Shown here piece by piece: positions 8,626 through 18,910 of a stretch of DNA of 52,295 bases. Numbering within the stretch: the stretch's first letter is position 1; every line of letters starts with the position of its first letter. The position numbers and the translations under genes were made by a program. The notes under the pieces are model-generated. The model did no database searches, was not told where the DNA came from, and saw nothing but the letters and a program-made list of their open reading frames with translations. This DNA comes from Hydrogenophaga sp. (GTDB lineage Bacteria; Pseudomonadota; Gammaproteobacteria; Burkholderiales; Burkholderiaceae_C): assembly GCF_026125785.1 (NCBI RefSeq), contig NZ_JAHCKL010000028.1, forward strand, positions 1-52,295. The letters run 5' to 3'.

Positions 8626-9657
8626 ATGTGGGTCTACATCCTCAAGCGCCTCTTGCTCATGTTGCCCACGCTGTTGGGCGTTCTGCTGCTCACCTTCGTG
8701 GTGATCCAGTTCGTGCCCGGAGGTCCGGTGGAGCAGTACCTGTCCGACGCGCGTGCGGGGGCGGGGCCGGGCGGTACCGAAGGCAGTGGCATGACCTACC
8801 GCGGTGCGCAGGGCGTCGATGCGCAGCGGTTGGAGCAGATCAAGGCCCTGTATGGCTTCGACAAGCCCGCGCACGTGCGCTTCGTGGAGATGCTGGGCCG
8901 CTTCGCGCGCTTCGACCTGGGCAACAGTTTCTTCCAGAACAAGCCGGTGAGCCAGCTCATCATGGAAAAGCTACCGGTGTCCATCACCCTCGGCCTCTGG
9001 ACATTCTTCATCAGCTATGGCGTGGCGGTGCCGCTGGGCGTAGCCAAGGCGGTGCGCGCAGGCTCGAAGTTCGACCTCATCACCACCTTGCTGGTGCTCA
9101 TCGGCTACGCCATCCCTGGTTTCGTGCTCGGCGTGGCGCTGCTGGTGGTCTTCGGTGGTCAACTGCAGTGGTTCCCGTTGCGCGGCCTGACCTCGTCCAA
9201 CTGGGACGAACTCAGCTGGGGCGCGCGGATTGTCGACTACCTCTGGCACATCACCCTGCCGGTCACCGCCATGGTACTGGGCAGCTTCGCCGTCACGGCC
9301 ATGCTGACCAAGAACGCTTTCCTGGAAGAGATCCGCAAGCAGTACGTCATGACCGCGCGGGCCAAGGGCCTGCAGGAGCGGCAGGTGCTGTGGAAGCACG
9401 TGTTTCGCAACGCGCTCATTCCTATCGTCACCGGCTTCCCGGCGGCGTTCATCGGGGCGTTCTTCACCGGCGCCCTGTTGATCGAAACCCTGTTCTCGCT
9501 GGATGGACTGGGCTTGCTCAGCTATGAAAGCGTGATCCGCCGCGACTACCCCGTGGTCATGGGGACGCTGTTCCTGTTCACCCTGATCGGCCTGGTGACC
9601 AAGTTGATCTCCGATCTTTGCTACGTGTGGGTGGATCCGCGCGTAAGGTTCGACTGA
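8626..9657 (+). CDS. yejB: Peptide ABC transporter permease YejB
   Basis: 343 residues. The start at 8626 follows a strong GAGGAGGTGA ribosome site; longer in-frame starts would run into yejA. About six transmembrane helices, beginning MWVYILKRLLLMLPTLLGVLLLTFV, are followed by the binding-protein-dependent permease signature loop (AFLEEIRKQYVMTARAKGL). It forms the channel with YejE. It lies 5 bp after yejA and its stop overlaps the yejE start (TGATG), so the genes are translationally coupled. Confidence 0.94.
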   Translation: MWVYILKRLLLMLPTLLGVLLLTFVVIQFVPGGPVEQYLSDARAGAGPGGTEGSGMTYRGAQGVDAQRLEQIKALYGFDKPAHVRFVEMLGRFARFDLGNSFFQNKPVSQLIMEKLPVSITLGLWTFFISYGVAVPLGVAKAVRAGSKFDLITTLLVLIGYAIPGFVLGVALLVVFGGQLQWFPLRGLTSSNWDELSWGARIVDYLWHITLPVTAMVLGSFAVTAMLTKNAFLEEIRKQYVMTARAKGLQERQVLWKHVFRNALIPIVTGFPAAFIGAFFTGALLIETLFSLDGLGLLSYESVIRRDYPVVMGTLFLFTLIGLVTKLISDLCYVWVDPRVRFD

Positions 9658-10697
9658 TGGGAGCGCCACAGGTCTCGCTCAGTCCGGGCCGGCGTGCCTG
9701 GCAGCGCTTCAAGCGCAATCGCCTGGGTTATTGGAGCCTGGTCGTCTTCAGCGTGCTGGTGGTGGCGAGCCTGTTCGCCGAGGTGCTGTCCAACGACCGG
9801 CCGCTGCTGGTCCGGTACGAGGGGCATACGTATTTCCCCATCGTCCGGGACTACCCGGAGACGATGTTCGGCGGCGACTTCGAAACCCCGACCGATTACC
9901 TCGATCCGTTCATCCGCGAGCAGATCACCCGCGGTGGCAACTGGGCGGTGTACGCGCCCAACCCCTATGGCGCGCAGACCATCAACTACTTTGCAGAAAA
10001 CCCCAATCCCTCCGCGCCGACGCGGGCCAACTGGCTGGGCACCGACGACCGTGGCCGCGATCTGCTGGCCCAGTTGATCTATGGGTTTCGTGTCAGCGTG
10101 CTGTTCGCGCTGGCGCTGACGGCCATGGGCGTGGTGCTGGGTGTGATCACCGGCGCCATCCAGGGCTTCTTCGGCGGCAAGACGGACCTGGCCTTCCAAC
10201 GCTTCATCGAAATCTGGGGCTCCATGCCCGAGCTCTACCTGTTGATCATTTTTTCGGCCGTGTTCGCGCCCAGCGTCGGCCTGCTGCTGGTGCTGCTCAG
10301 CCTGTTCGGCTGGATGGGCTTGTCCGACTACGTGCGCGCGGAGTTCCTGCGCAACCGCCAGTTGGACTATGTGCGCGCGGCACGCGCGATGGGACTGTCA
10401 AACGCCCAGATCATCTGGCGCCACGTGCTGCCCAACAGCCTCACGCCGGTGGTGACCTTCCTGCCTTTTCGCATGAGCGCGGCCATCCTGGCGCTGACCT
10501 CGCTGGACTTTCTCGGCCTGGGCGTGCCGCCCGGGACTCCGTCGCTCGGCGAATTGCTCAGCCAGGGCAAGAACAGCATCGACGCCTGGTGGATTTCGCT
10601 GTCCACCTTTGGCGTGCTGGTGCTCACGCTGCTGCTGCTTACCTTCATGGGCGACGCCCTGCGCGATGCCCTGGATCCGCGAAAGGCCGATCGATGA
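9657..10697 (+). CDS. yejE: Peptide ABC transporter permease YejE
   Basis: 346 residues with N-terminal OppC-type region (FKRNRLGYWSLVVFSVLVV) and the long periplasmic insert typical of YejE (about 40-130). The EAA loop is visible (EFLRNRQLDYVRAARAMGLS). It is the second half of the peptide import channel. The ATG overlaps the yejB stop, and its own stop overlaps the yejF start by 4 nt. Confidence 0.94.
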   Translation: MGAPQVSLSPGRRAWQRFKRNRLGYWSLVVFSVLVVASLFAEVLSNDRPLLVRYEGHTYFPIVRDYPETMFGGDFETPTDYLDPFIREQITRGGNWAVYAPNPYGAQTINYFAENPNPSAPTRANWLGTDDRGRDLLAQLIYGFRVSVLFALALTAMGVVLGVITGAIQGFFGGKTDLAFQRFIEIWGSMPELYLLIIFSAVFAPSVGLLLVLLSLFGWMGLSDYVRAEFLRNRQLDYVRAARAMGLSNAQIIWRHVLPNSLTPVVTFLPFRMSAAILALTSLDFLGLGVPPGTPSLGELLSQGKNSIDAWWISLSTFGVLVLTLLLLTFMGDALRDALDPRKADR

Positions 10698-12304
10698 GCG
10701 AGGCGCCGATGCTGCTGGATGTGCGTGGCCTTCGCGTGGCCTTCGGTGGTCATGAGGTGGTGCACGGCATCGACTTCACGCTGCGTGCCGGAGAAAAGCT
10801 CGCTCTGGTCGGTGAATCCGGCTCTGGCAAGACGGTGTCGGCGCTTTCGCTGCTGCGGTTGGTGCAGAACGCCGAGGTCGGCGGTTCGGCTCTGCTGCAG
10901 GGGCGTGACCTGCTGGCCATGGGCGAACGCGAGTTGCGTGGGGTGCGCGGCGACGAGGTCGCCATCGTGTTCCAGGAGCCCATGAGTGCGCTCAACCCGC
11001 TCTACACCGTGGGCGACCAGATCGGCGAAGTGCTGCAGCTCAAGAAGGGACTCACGTTGCGCCAGGCGCGGGCCTCGGCCATCGAACTGCTGGCTTCCAC
11101 CGGTATTCCCGAGCCTGCCCGCCGTGCCGGCGCTTTTCCGCACCAGCTCAGCGGCGGCCAGCGCCAGCGCGCCATGATCGCCATGGCGCTGGCCAGCGCG
11201 CCGAGGCTGCTGCTGGCCGACGAGCCCACCACCGCGCTGGACGTGAGCCTGCGCGGGCAGATTCTCGAACTGCTGTCCGACCTCCAGCGCCAGCATGGCA
11301 TGGCGGTGCTGCTGATCACGCACGACCTGAACCTGGTGCGGCGCTTTGCCGACCGTGTGGCGGTGATGGAGCGCGGGCACCTGGTGGAGCAGGGCGCGGT
11401 GCACGATGTGTTCTCTTCACCCCGGCACGCCTATACGCGCAAGCTCCTGGCCAGCAGGCCCGAACGCGACGTGGTCGAGGCCAAGCGGGGCGAAGCGGCC
11501 GAGCCTGTCTTGCGGGCGCAGAAGCTGCGCGTCGGGTATCCCGTGCGCCTGCCCGGCCTGCGCGGTTGGTTTCGCTCGGGCGAATTCGTGGCGGTACAGG
11601 GCGCTGACCTGAGCCTGTTGCCTGGGCAAACCCTGGGCGTGATCGGCGAGTCGGGTTCGGGCAAGTCCACATTGGCGTTGGCGGTGCTGGGCCTGCTGCC
11701 TTACCAGGGCCACCTCAGCGTGGCCGGCTCCGACTGGGCGCAGGCGCGCCGTGGTGGCGCCACGCGCGCCTTGCGCCAACGGGTTCAGGTCGTGTTCCAG
11801 GACCCGTTCTCCTCCCTGTCTCCGCGCCTGACCATCGAGCAGATCGTGGGCGAGGGACTGACCGTGCACCAGCCGCAGCTCGATGCCGCCCAACGGCGCG
11901 AGCGCGTGGTCACGTTGCTCGCGGAGGTCGGCCTGGTGAGCGATCCAGCCAGTGGCTTTGGCTGGCTGCAGCGCTACCCGCACGAGTTCTCTGGCGGACA
12001 GCGCCAGCGCCTGGCCATTGCCAGGGCACTCATCGTCGAGCCCCAGTTGCTGGTGCTCGACGAGCCCACCAGCGCCCTGGACGTGACGGTGCAGAAACAG
12101 GTGCTGGCGCTGCTGCAGCGGCTGCAACGCGAACGCGGCCTGAGCTACCTGCTGATCACCCACGACGTCGATGTGATCCGCGCCATGGCCCATCAGGTGG
12201 TGGTGATGAAGGACGGCGCATTGGTCGAGAGCGGCGATGCGCAGGACCTGCTGGCTTCGCCGCAGCACCCGTACACCCGCATGCTGGTGCAGGCTGCGGC
12301 TTGA
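10694..12304 (+). CDS. yejF: Peptide ABC transporter, fused double ATP-binding protein YejF
   Basis: 536 residues with two complete ABC domains. Domain 1 has Walker A GESGSGKT, signature LSGGQRQR and Walker B LLLADEPT. Domain 2 repeats this with GESGSGKS, FSGGQRQR and LLVLDEPT. Each ends with a short oligopeptide-transporter region (HAYTRKLL, HPYTRMLV). It drives peptide import through YejBE. The start at 10694 uses an ATGA overlap with yejE; the frame is open much further upstream, but that is yejE shadow. Confidence 0.95.
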   Translation: MSEAPMLLDVRGLRVAFGGHEVVHGIDFTLRAGEKLALVGESGSGKTVSALSLLRLVQNAEVGGSALLQGRDLLAMGERELRGVRGDEVAIVFQEPMSALNPLYTVGDQIGEVLQLKKGLTLRQARASAIELLASTGIPEPARRAGAFPHQLSGGQRQRAMIAMALASAPRLLLADEPTTALDVSLRGQILELLSDLQRQHGMAVLLITHDLNLVRRFADRVAVMERGHLVEQGAVHDVFSSPRHAYTRKLLASRPERDVVEAKRGEAAEPVLRAQKLRVGYPVRLPGLRGWFRSGEFVAVQGADLSLLPGQTLGVIGESGSGKSTLALAVLGLLPYQGHLSVAGSDWAQARRGGATRALRQRVQVVFQDPFSSLSPRLTIEQIVGEGLTVHQPQLDAAQRRERVVTLLAEVGLVSDPASGFGWLQRYPHEFSGGQRQRLAIARALIVEPQLLVLDEPTSALDVTVQKQVLALLQRLQRERGLSYLLITHDVDVIRAMAHQVVVMKDGALVESGDAQDLLASPQHPYTRMLVQAAA

Positions 12305-12349
12305 TCTGCATCAGGCGGATGCCGGCACGGCCAGGGTATAACGCCCGTC

Positions 12350-13108
12350 ATGCCTTCCTCCGCCCGTGCCCCCGTGGCCGTGACCCTGCATTCGCCCTGG
12401 CGCTGGCTCGCCCTGGGCTGGGCTGACCTGCGGCGCAACCCCGTGCCGGGTTTGGTCCATGGGCTGCTGATTGCGGCCTTTGGCGCTCTGCTGCTCTGGG
12501 CCGCGCGTGACCGCTTCTGGCTCTTGGCAGGTGCCTTTTCCGGCTTCCTGATCGTTGCGCCCATTCTGGCCACTGGCCTCTATGCGGTGAGCCGGGGGTG
12601 CGAAAGCGGGCGCTGCGTCGGCCTGCGCGAGGTACTGGCGCTCTGGCGCTCGGGCGATGGCCGGCTCATGCGCTTTGGCCTGTTGCTGGCCCTGGCTGGC
12701 ACCGGCTGGGTCCTGACCTCGGCCGGGTTGATCACGCTGTGGTCGCCGGTGCCGATCCAGAAGCCGCTCGATTTCCTTCGCCATGTGGTGCTGGCGCCAC
12801 CGGTCGGCCTGTTCGAGGTCTGGCTGCTGCTGGGTGCGCTGCTGGCGGCGCCGGTCTACGCCTCGACCGTGGTGGCGCTGCCCATGCTGGTGGACACCCG
12901 TGCCGGTGTCGGGGAGGCGGTCGCGCAGAGCTGGCGGGCCGTTGCTACCCACCCTGGGCCAACGGTGCTGTGGGCGGTGCTGATTGCCGTGCTGGTGGGG
13001 GTGGGCATGCTGGCGGCCCTGCTGGGGTTGGTGGTGGTCATACCGCTCATCGGCCATGCCAGCTGGCACGCCTACCGCGACCTGAGCGCCGCCTCGCAAC
13101 GGGCCTGA
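12350..13108 (+). CDS. BPSS1780-family integral membrane protein
   Basis: 252 residues and largely hydrophobic, with about six transmembrane helices. It resembles the BPSS1780/DUF2189-like family common in Burkholderiales (RNPVPGLVHGLLIAAFGALLLWAARDR-type first helix pair, later a helix run near the C-terminus). The function is unknown. It sits 45 bp after yejF, with a weak TATAAC box in the gap, and 3 bp before the DUF2788 gene, so these two small membrane genes are probably co-transcribed. Confidence 0.75.
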   Translation: MPSSARAPVAVTLHSPWRWLALGWADLRRNPVPGLVHGLLIAAFGALLLWAARDRFWLLAGAFSGFLIVAPILATGLYAVSRGCESGRCVGLREVLALWRSGDGRLMRFGLLLALAGTGWVLTSAGLITLWSPVPIQKPLDFLRHVVLAPPVGLFEVWLLLGALLAAPVYASTVVALPMLVDTRAGVGEAVAQSWRAVATHPGPTVLWAVLIAVLVGVGMLAALLGLVVVIPLIGHASWHAYRDLSAASQRA

Positions 13109-13111
13109 ACC

Positions 13112-13333
13112 ATGGAAGCGACCGTTTTCGGGTTCACCGAGGGGCAGATCGCCCAATTCGGCCTGACCTTCGGGGTCGGGGCCTTCATCCTGTACATGCT
13201 GTTCATCGTGTTCAACCTGGCCCGGGAGTCCAAGGCAGGGCGTTTTGGCACCTTCGTGCTGTTCCTGGTGCTCTCGTTCGGCATGCTGGGTTTCCTGGCC
13301 AAGACGCTCATTCAATGGGTGCTTGGCATCTGA
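13112..13333 (+). CDS. DUF2788 small membrane protein
   Basis: 73 residues with two transmembrane helices (about 15-35 and 46-68) joined by a short charged loop (NLARESKAGRFG). The protein matches the DUF2788 family, found beside rimP/nusA in beta-proteobacteria. No function is known. The ATG lies 3 bp after the preceding stop. Confidence 0.82.
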   Translation: MEATVFGFTEGQIAQFGLTFGVGAFILYMLFIVFNLARESKAGRFGTFVLFLVLSFGMLGFLAKTLIQWVLGI

Positions 13334-13348
13334 AGCGCGGTGGGCGGG

Positions 13349-13378
13349 TTGCAAGACGGGGGGTATAGACGCTACAAT
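13349..13378 (+). promoter_or_regulatory. Candidate sigma70 promoter of the rimP-nusA-infB operon
   Basis: A -35-like TTGCAA at 13349-13354 and a -10-like TACAAT at 13373-13378 are 18 bp apart. Transcription would start near 13385, leaving a leader of about 75 nt that contains the hairpin at 13398. Confidence 0.5.
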
Positions 13379-13397
13379 CCCTGCTTCACGACCAGTT

Positions 13398-13426
13398 GGG
13401 CGGGTAACTACCGGCCCTTTTTTTTT
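13398..13426 (+). terminator. Leader terminator/attenuator upstream of rimP
   Basis: A hairpin at 13398-13417 (GGGC-G-GGT, loop AACT, ACC-G-GCCC, one G.G mismatch) is followed by nine T residues. It lies between the candidate promoter and rimP, so it would stop transcripts before the operon unless read through. Such a layout suggests control by premature termination, possibly through NusA itself. Confidence 0.65.
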
Positions 13427-13458
13427 GGCCGAACGCTTTTGGGGCATTCATCGCAAAG

Positions 13459-14055
13459 ATGGCTTGGCAGGACACCGTCGCGCAAACCGTTACCGGACTG
13501 GGTTTCGACCTGGTGGAGCTGGAGCGCTCCGCCGGCGGCCTGCTGCGCGTGACCATCGACTGGCCCTGGGCCCTGCCCACGCCGGGTGCGCCTGCCGCCG
13601 AAGAGCGTTTCGTCACGGTCGAAGATTGCGAAAAGGTCACGCGGCAACTCCAGTACCTGCTGGAAGTGGAAGGCGTGGAGTACCGTCGGCTGGAGGTTGG
13701 TTCACCGGGCATTGACCGCCCGCTGCGCAGCGAAGCCGACTATGCGCGTTTCGAAGGGCAGGTGGTGGACATCACCCTGAAAGCGCCCATTGGTGTGACC
13801 GGCACAGACGTGGCGGCCAACCGCAAGAAGTTTCGCGGCACGCTGGAGCGTGCCGATGGTGGGCAGTGGCAACTGGTCTGGAGCGACGAGCCGGCACCCA
13901 AGCCAGGTCAGCGCGTCAGCAAGAAGCGCGTGCCGGCGCCGCTGCAGGCCATGCAGTTCGTGCCGGGCGACGTGCAGCAGGCGCGACTGGCACCGATCGT
14001 GGATTTCAAGGGGCGCAAGTCCCCAGGCGCGGCCGGGCCGCGGACAGATGATTGA
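13459..14055 (+). CDS. rimP: Ribosome maturation factor RimP
   Basis: 198 residues, slightly longer than E. coli RimP. The N-terminal alpha/beta domain includes [10 protein letters not shown] and the conserved [25 protein letters not shown] motif. The C-terminal SH3-like domain is longer than usual. RimP acts in 30S subunit assembly. It is the first gene of the conserved rimP-nusA-infB cluster. Confidence 0.95.
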   Translation: MAWQDTVAQTVTGLGFDLVELERSAGGLLRVTIDWPWALPTPGAPAAEERFVTVEDCEKVTRQLQYLLEVEGVEYRRLEVGSPGIDRPLRSEADYARFEGQVVDITLKAPIGVTGTDVAANRKKFRGTLERADGGQWQLVWSDEPAPKPGQRVSKKRVPAPLQAMQFVPGDVQQARLAPIVDFKGRKSPGAAGPRTDD

Positions 14056-14111
14056 AAAAAACGCCCCGGACAGGGGCACGCTATTCGTATTCGGAAAGGT
14101 GGGCGAGTGAA

Positions 14112-15611
14112 ATGAACCGCGAAATGTTGATGCTGATCGATGCCATCTCGCGCGAAAAGAACGTCGAGCGCGACGTGGTGCTGGGCGCCGTGGAGCAGGC
14201 GTTGGCTTCGGCCACCAAGAAACTCTACAAGGGCGAAGTGGACATCCGCGTCGCCATGGACCCCGACACCGGCGCCTACGAGACCTTCCGCCGCTGGTTG
14301 GTCGTGCCCGATGAGGCCGGACTGCAGAACCCGGACGCCGAAGAGCTGCTCTCTGACGCGCGCGACGAGATCGCCGACATCGAGGAGGGCGACTACATCG
14401 AGAAGCCGGTGGAAAGCGTGCCGATCGGCCGTATCGGCGCCATGGCCGCCAAGCAGGTCATCCTGCAGAAGATCCGAGATGCCGAACGCGAGATGCTGCT
14501 CAACGACTTCATGTCGCGTGGCGACAAGATCTTCGTTGGCACCGTCAAACGCATGGACAAGGGCGACCTGATTGTCGAGAGCGGTCGTGTCGAAGGCCGG
14601 CTCAAGCGCAGCGAGATGATCCCCAAGGAGAACTTCCGTACGGGCGATCGCGTGCGCGCCATGATCATGGAGGTCGATCTCACCCTGCGCGGCGCGCCCA
14701 TCCTGCTGTCGCGCTCTGCGCCGGCTTTCATGATCGAGCTGTTCCGCCAGGAAGTGCCCGAGATCGAACAGGGCCTGCTGGAGATCAAGAACTGCGCCCG
14801 CGACCCCGGCTCCCGCGCCAAGATCGCCGTGCACACCAACGACCGGCGCATCGACCCCATCGGCACCTGCGTGGGCGTGCGTGGCTCGCGCGTCAATGGC
14901 GTGACCAACGAGCTCGCTGGCGAGCGCGTGGACATCGTGCTGTGGTCCGAAGACCCGGCGCAGTTTGTCATTGGCGCGCTGGCGCCGGCCAATGTGGTCT
15001 CCATCGTGGTGGACGAAGAACGCCATGCAATGGACGTGGTGGTGGACGAGGAGAACCTGGCCATCGCCATCGGCCGTGGCGGGCAGAACGTTCGCCTGGC
15101 GTCCGAGCTGACGGGCTGGCGCATCAACATCATGACCGCCGACGAATCCGCCCAGAAGCAGGCCGAGGAGGCCGACGGCATCCGCAAGCTCTTCATGGCC
15201 AAGCTGGACGTGGACCAGGAGATCGCCGACATCCTGATCGAGGAAGGCTTCACCAGCCTTGAGGAAGTGGCCTACGTGCCGCTGCAGGAAATGCTGGAGA
15301 TCGAATCCTTCGACGAGGACACCGTCAACGAGCTGCGCACCCGTGCCAAGGACGCCTTGCTGACCATGGAAATCGCTCGCGAGGAAAGCGTGGAAGAGGT
15401 GTCGCAGGACCTGCGCGACCTGGATGGCCTGACGCCGGAGCTGATCGCCAAGCTGGCCGAAGCCGGCATCCACACCCGCGACGACCTGGCCGATCTGGCC
15501 ACCGACGAATTGACCGAAATCACCGCACAGACGCCTGAAGAGGCCACGGCGCTGATCATGCAGGCCCGCGCGCACTGGTTCACCGGTGACGAAGCGCAGT
15601 CCACGACCTGA
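14112..15611 (+). CDS. nusA: Transcription termination/antitermination factor NusA
   Basis: 499 residues from the ATG at 14112, which opens [23 protein letters not shown]; upstream in-frame starts lie in the leader. Domains in order: N-terminal RNA-polymerase-binding domain, S1 ([15 protein letters not shown]), two KH domains ([25 protein letters not shown]), and two C-terminal acidic repeats with helix-hairpin-helix-like ends ([27 protein letters not shown]). It modulates pausing, termination and antitermination. Confidence 0.97.
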   Translation: MNREMLMLIDAISREKNVERDVVLGAVEQALASATKKLYKGEVDIRVAMDPDTGAYETFRRWLVVPDEAGLQNPDAEELLSDARDEIADIEEGDYIEKPVESVPIGRIGAMAAKQVILQKIRDAEREMLLNDFMSRGDKIFVGTVKRMDKGDLIVESGRVEGRLKRSEMIPKENFRTGDRVRAMIMEVDLTLRGAPILLSRSAPAFMIELFRQEVPEIEQGLLEIKNCARDPGSRAKIAVHTNDRRIDPIGTCVGVRGSRVNGVTNELAGERVDIVLWSEDPAQFVIGALAPANVVSIVVDEERHAMDVVVDEENLAIAIGRGGQNVRLASELTGWRINIMTADESAQKQAEEADGIRKLFMAKLDVDQEIADILIEEGFTSLEEVAYVPLQEMLEIESFDEDTVNELRTRAKDALLTMEIAREESVEEVSQDLRDLDGLTPELIAKLAEAGIHTRDDLADLATDELTEITAQTPEEATALIMQARAHWFTGDEAQSTT

Positions 15612-15644
15612 CCAGCGGAGGCCCGCGGAGAAAGACACGAACCC

Positions 15645-18530
15645 ATGACCAGTACCACCGTCGCCGAACTGGCTGCCGAGCTGAACAAACCCACGTCCAC
15701 CCTGCTGGAGCAATTGGCTGCAGCCGGGGTGCCCAAGTCTGCCGGGACCGATGCGGTCACCGAATCCGACAAGCAGTCCCTGCTGGGCCATCTCAAGGCC
15801 AGCCATGGGACCGCTGGCGGCGAGCGCAAGAAGATCACCCTCGTCAAGAAGTCGACCTCCGAGATCAAGCAGGCCGACTCGACCGGGCGCGCCCGCACCA
15901 TCCAGGTGGAGGTTCGCAAGAAGCGCACCTTCATCAAGCGCGATGACGAGGTGGCCGTGCCGGAACCCGTCGCTGCCGCTCCCGCACCTGCGCCGGCACC
16001 CGCGCCCGCACCTGTGGTGGACCACGAAGAACTGGCGCGCCGCGAAGCCGAGGCCCAGCGCCAGGCCGAACTGCTGCGCCGCCAGGAAGAGGAACTGACT
16101 CAGAGGCGGCAGGCTCGCGAGGCACAGGAAGCACGCGAGGCACAGGAACGCGCAGCCGCTGAAGAGGCTGCGCGTGCCGCCGCGCAAGCGAAGGCGGCGG
16201 AAGCCAGCGCGGCAGCGCCGGCTCCCGCGGCGCCTGCGCCCGCCGCGGCACCAGCTGCCGCCACCCGTGTGGTCAAGGACGCGGCCAAGCCTGCGGCGGC
16301 CACCACGGCCACGCGCGTGCCTGGCGACAAGGCCGCCGCCGATGCCAAGCGCGCCGAGGAACAGCAACGCGCCCTGGACCTGGAAGAGCGCCGCCGCAAG
16401 GCCGAAGCCGAGGCCGCCAACATCCGCGCGATGATGAACGCGCCTGCGCGCACGCTGGTGGCCAAGAAGCCCGAGCCGGCGGCCGATGCCAAGGCGGGCA
16501 TCAAGGGTACGCTGCACAAGCCCGCCGGTACGGCCGCCAAGGCGCCGTCCACCGCGGCACCTGCGGCGGCCGGTGTCGCGGGCAAGAAAGAGGTCAAGTC
16601 CGAGAACCTGTCCTCCACCTGGAAGGACGACGCGGCCAAGAAGAAGGAAATCAAGACCCGTGGCGACACCAGCGCCGGGCGCAGCAACTGGCGCAGCGGC
16701 CCCAAGGGCCGTCGCAACGACCGCGATGCGCGCGACGGTGGCCAGAGCGGCTTCGTGGCGCCGACCGAGTTCAAGGTGATCGAAGTGCACGTGCCCGAGA
16801 CCATCACGGTGGCCGAGCTCGCGCACAAGATGAGCCTGAAGTCCTCGGAGGTCATCAAGCAGCTCATGAAGCTGGGCCAGATGGTCACCATCAACCAGCC
16901 GCTGGACCAGGACACCGCCATGATCGTGGTGGAAGAACTGGGCCACAAGGCTGTGGTAGCCGCGTTGGATGATCCGGAAGCGTTCACCGATGAAGAAGCG
17001 TCCCAGCACGTTGCCGAACTGCTGCCGCGAGCACCGGTGGTGACGGTCATGGGCCACGTGGACCACGGCAAGACCTCGCTGCTGGATTACATCCGCCGCG
17101 CCAAGGTGGCCGCGGGCGAGGCCGGTGGCATCACGCAGCACATCGGGGCCTACCATGTGGAGACGCCGCGCGGCATGATCTCCTTCCTGGACACCCCGGG
17201 CCACGAGGCGTTCACCGCCATGCGCGCGCGCGGTGCCCAGGCCACGGACATCGTGATCCTGGTGTGCGCGGCCGACGACGGCGTCATGCCGCAGACCAAG
17301 GAAGCCATCAAGCACGCGAAGGCGGCGGGTGTGCCGATGGTGGTGGCTCTGACCAAGATCGACAAGCCGGGCATCAACGTCGAGAAGGTCCGTTCGGAAC
17401 TCATCGCCGAAGAGGTGGTGCCCGAGGAGTTCGGTGGCGATACGCCGTTCGTGGGCGTTTCCGCCAAGACCGGCGAAGGCATCGACTCCCTGCTGGAGCA
17501 GGTGCTGCTGCAGGCCGAGGTGCTGGAGCTCAAGGCGGCGGTGGATGCCATGGCCAAGGGCCTGGTGATCGAAGCACGCCTGGACAAGGGCCGCGGCGCC
17601 GTCGCCACGGTGCTGGTGCAGAGCGGCACGCTCAAGGTGGGTGACGTGGTCCTGGTGGGCCAGACCTCCGGCCGCGTGCGCGCCATGCTCGACGAGAATG
17701 GCAAGCCGGTGAAGACCGCCGGACCGTCGATCCCGGTCGAGATCCAGGGCCTGTCCGAGGTGCCGCACGCGGGTGACGACTTCATGGTGCTGACCGACGA
17801 GCGCCGCGCGCGCGAGATCGCCACGTACCGGGCGGGCAAGTTCCGCAACACCAAGCTGGCCAAGCAGCAGGCAGCCAAGCTGGAGAACATGTTCTCCGAC
17901 ATGGCTGCTGGCGAGGTCAAGGTGCTGCCCATCATCGTCAAGGCCGATGTGCAGGGTTCGCAGGAAGCGCTCTCGGCCTCGCTGCTCAAGCTGTCGACCG
18001 AAGAGGTCAAGGTGCAGCTGGTGTTCGCGGGCGTGGGTGGCATCAGCGAATCCGACGTCAACCTGGCGATCGCGTCCAAGGCCATCATCATCGGCTTCAA
18101 CGTGCGCGCCGACGTCGGCGCGCGCAAGCTGGCCGAAGGCAACGACGTCGAGCTGCGCTACTACAACATCATCTACGACGCGGTGGACGACCTGAAGGCC
18201 GCCATGTCCGGCCTGCTGGCCCCCGAGAAGCGCGAGGAAGTCATTGGTGGCGCGGAAATCCGCACGGTGTTCGTGGCCTCCAAGATCGGCACGGTGGCGG
18301 GCTGCATGGTCACCTCTGGCATGGTCACGCGCAACGCGCACTTCCGCCTGCTGCGCGACAACGTGGTCATCTACACCGGCGAGATCGACTCGCTCAAGCG
18401 CCTCAAGGACGATGTGCGCGAGGTCAAGGAAGGCTTCGAGTGCGGTATCAAGCTCAAGAACTACAACGACATCAAGGAAGGTGATCAGTTGGAGTTCTTC
18501 GAAGTCAAGGAAGTGGCTCGGACGCTGTAA
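15645..18530 (+). CDS. infB: Translation initiation factor IF-2
   Basis: 961 residues. N-terminal IF2_N domain ([20 protein letters not shown]), then a long Ala/Pro/Glu/Arg-rich low-complexity linker (about 105-370), a second IF2_N copy near 385-435, and the GTPase domain with P-loop GHVDHGKT at 470-477, DTPGHEAF and TKIDKP. Domains II-IV end with [19 protein letters not shown]. It delivers initiator tRNA to the 30S subunit. It starts 33 bp after nusA and is followed 3 bp later by rbfA. Confidence 0.97.
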   Translation: MTSTTVAELAAELNKPTSTLLEQLAAAGVPKSAGTDAVTESDKQSLLGHLKASHGTAGGERKKITLVKKSTSEIKQADSTGRARTIQVEVRKKRTFIKRDDEVAVPEPVAAAPAPAPAPAPAPVVDHEELARREAEAQRQAELLRRQEEELTQRRQAREAQEAREAQERAAAEEAARAAAQAKAAEASAAAPAPAAPAPAAAPAAATRVVKDAAKPAAATTATRVPGDKAAADAKRAEEQQRALDLEERRRKAEAEAANIRAMMNAPARTLVAKKPEPAADAKAGIKGTLHKPAGTAAKAPSTAAPAAAGVAGKKEVKSENLSSTWKDDAAKKKEIKTRGDTSAGRSNWRSGPKGRRNDRDARDGGQSGFVAPTEFKVIEVHVPETITVAELAHKMSLKSSEVIKQLMKLGQMVTINQPLDQDTAMIVVEELGHKAVVAALDDPEAFTDEEASQHVAELLPRAPVVTVMGHVDHGKTSLLDYIRRAKVAAGEAGGITQHIGAYHVETPRGMISFLDTPGHEAFTAMRARGAQATDIVILVCAADDGVMPQTKEAIKHAKAAGVPMVVALTKIDKPGINVEKVRSELIAEEVVPEEFGGDTPFVGVSAKTGEGIDSLLEQVLLQAEVLELKAAVDAMAKGLVIEARLDKGRGAVATVLVQSGTLKVGDVVLVGQTSGRVRAMLDENGKPVKTAGPSIPVEIQGLSEVPHAGDDFMVLTDERRAREIATYRAGKFRNTKLAKQQAAKLENMFSDMAAGEVKVLPIIVKADVQGSQEALSASLLKLSTEEVKVQLVFAGVGGISESDVNLAIASKAIIIGFNVRADVGARKLAEGNDVELRYYNIIYDAVDDLKAAMSGLLAPEKREEVIGGAEIRTVFVASKIGTVAGCMVTSGMVTRNAHFRLLRDNVVIYTGEIDSLKRLKDDVREVKEGFECGIKLKNYNDIKEGDQLEFFEVKEVARTL

Positions 18531-18533
18531 GCC

Positions 18534-18908
18534 ATGCCTCGCAAAGCCTCATCGACTCCCAACCGCGGTTTCCGCGTGGCCGACCAGATCCAGCGGGATC
18601 TGGCGGAGTTGATCGCGCGCGAGCTCAAGGACCCGCGGGTAGGCATGGTCACGATCAACGCGGTCGAGGTCACGCCAGACTATGCGCATGCCAAGGTGTT
18701 CTTCAGCCTGCTCACCGGTGACCCGGAAGAGACCCAACAGGGTCTCAACGCGGCCGCCGGATTCCTGCGCAACGGCCTGTTCAAGCGATTGCACATCCAC
18801 ACCGTGCCGACGCTGCATTTCGTGTTCGACCGCACCACCGAGCGTGCGGCGGACATGAACGCCTTGATTTCCAAGGCGGTCGCCTCGCGTTCCAAAGACG
18901 AGGGCTGA
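18534..18908 (+). CDS. rbfA: Ribosome-binding factor A
   Basis: 124 residues with the KH-like RbfA fold: [43 protein letters not shown]-type N-terminus (seen from residue 12) and the conserved [16 protein letters not shown] end. It binds 16S rRNA late in 30S maturation. It is coupled between infB (3 bp) and truB (2 bp). Confidence 0.96.
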   Translation: MPRKASSTPNRGFRVADQIQRDLAELIARELKDPRVGMVTINAVEVTPDYAHAKVFFSLLTGDPEETQQGLNAAAGFLRNGLFKRLHIHTVPTLHFVFDRTTERAADMNALISKAVASRSKDEG

Positions 18909-18910
18909 GG

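Noticed and set aside
13908-18341. Long open frame of 1,477 codons on the minus strand
   Set aside because: It is antisense to nusA and infB, whose products are unmistakable; its His/Gly/Arg-rich content is typical of high-GC shadow frames.
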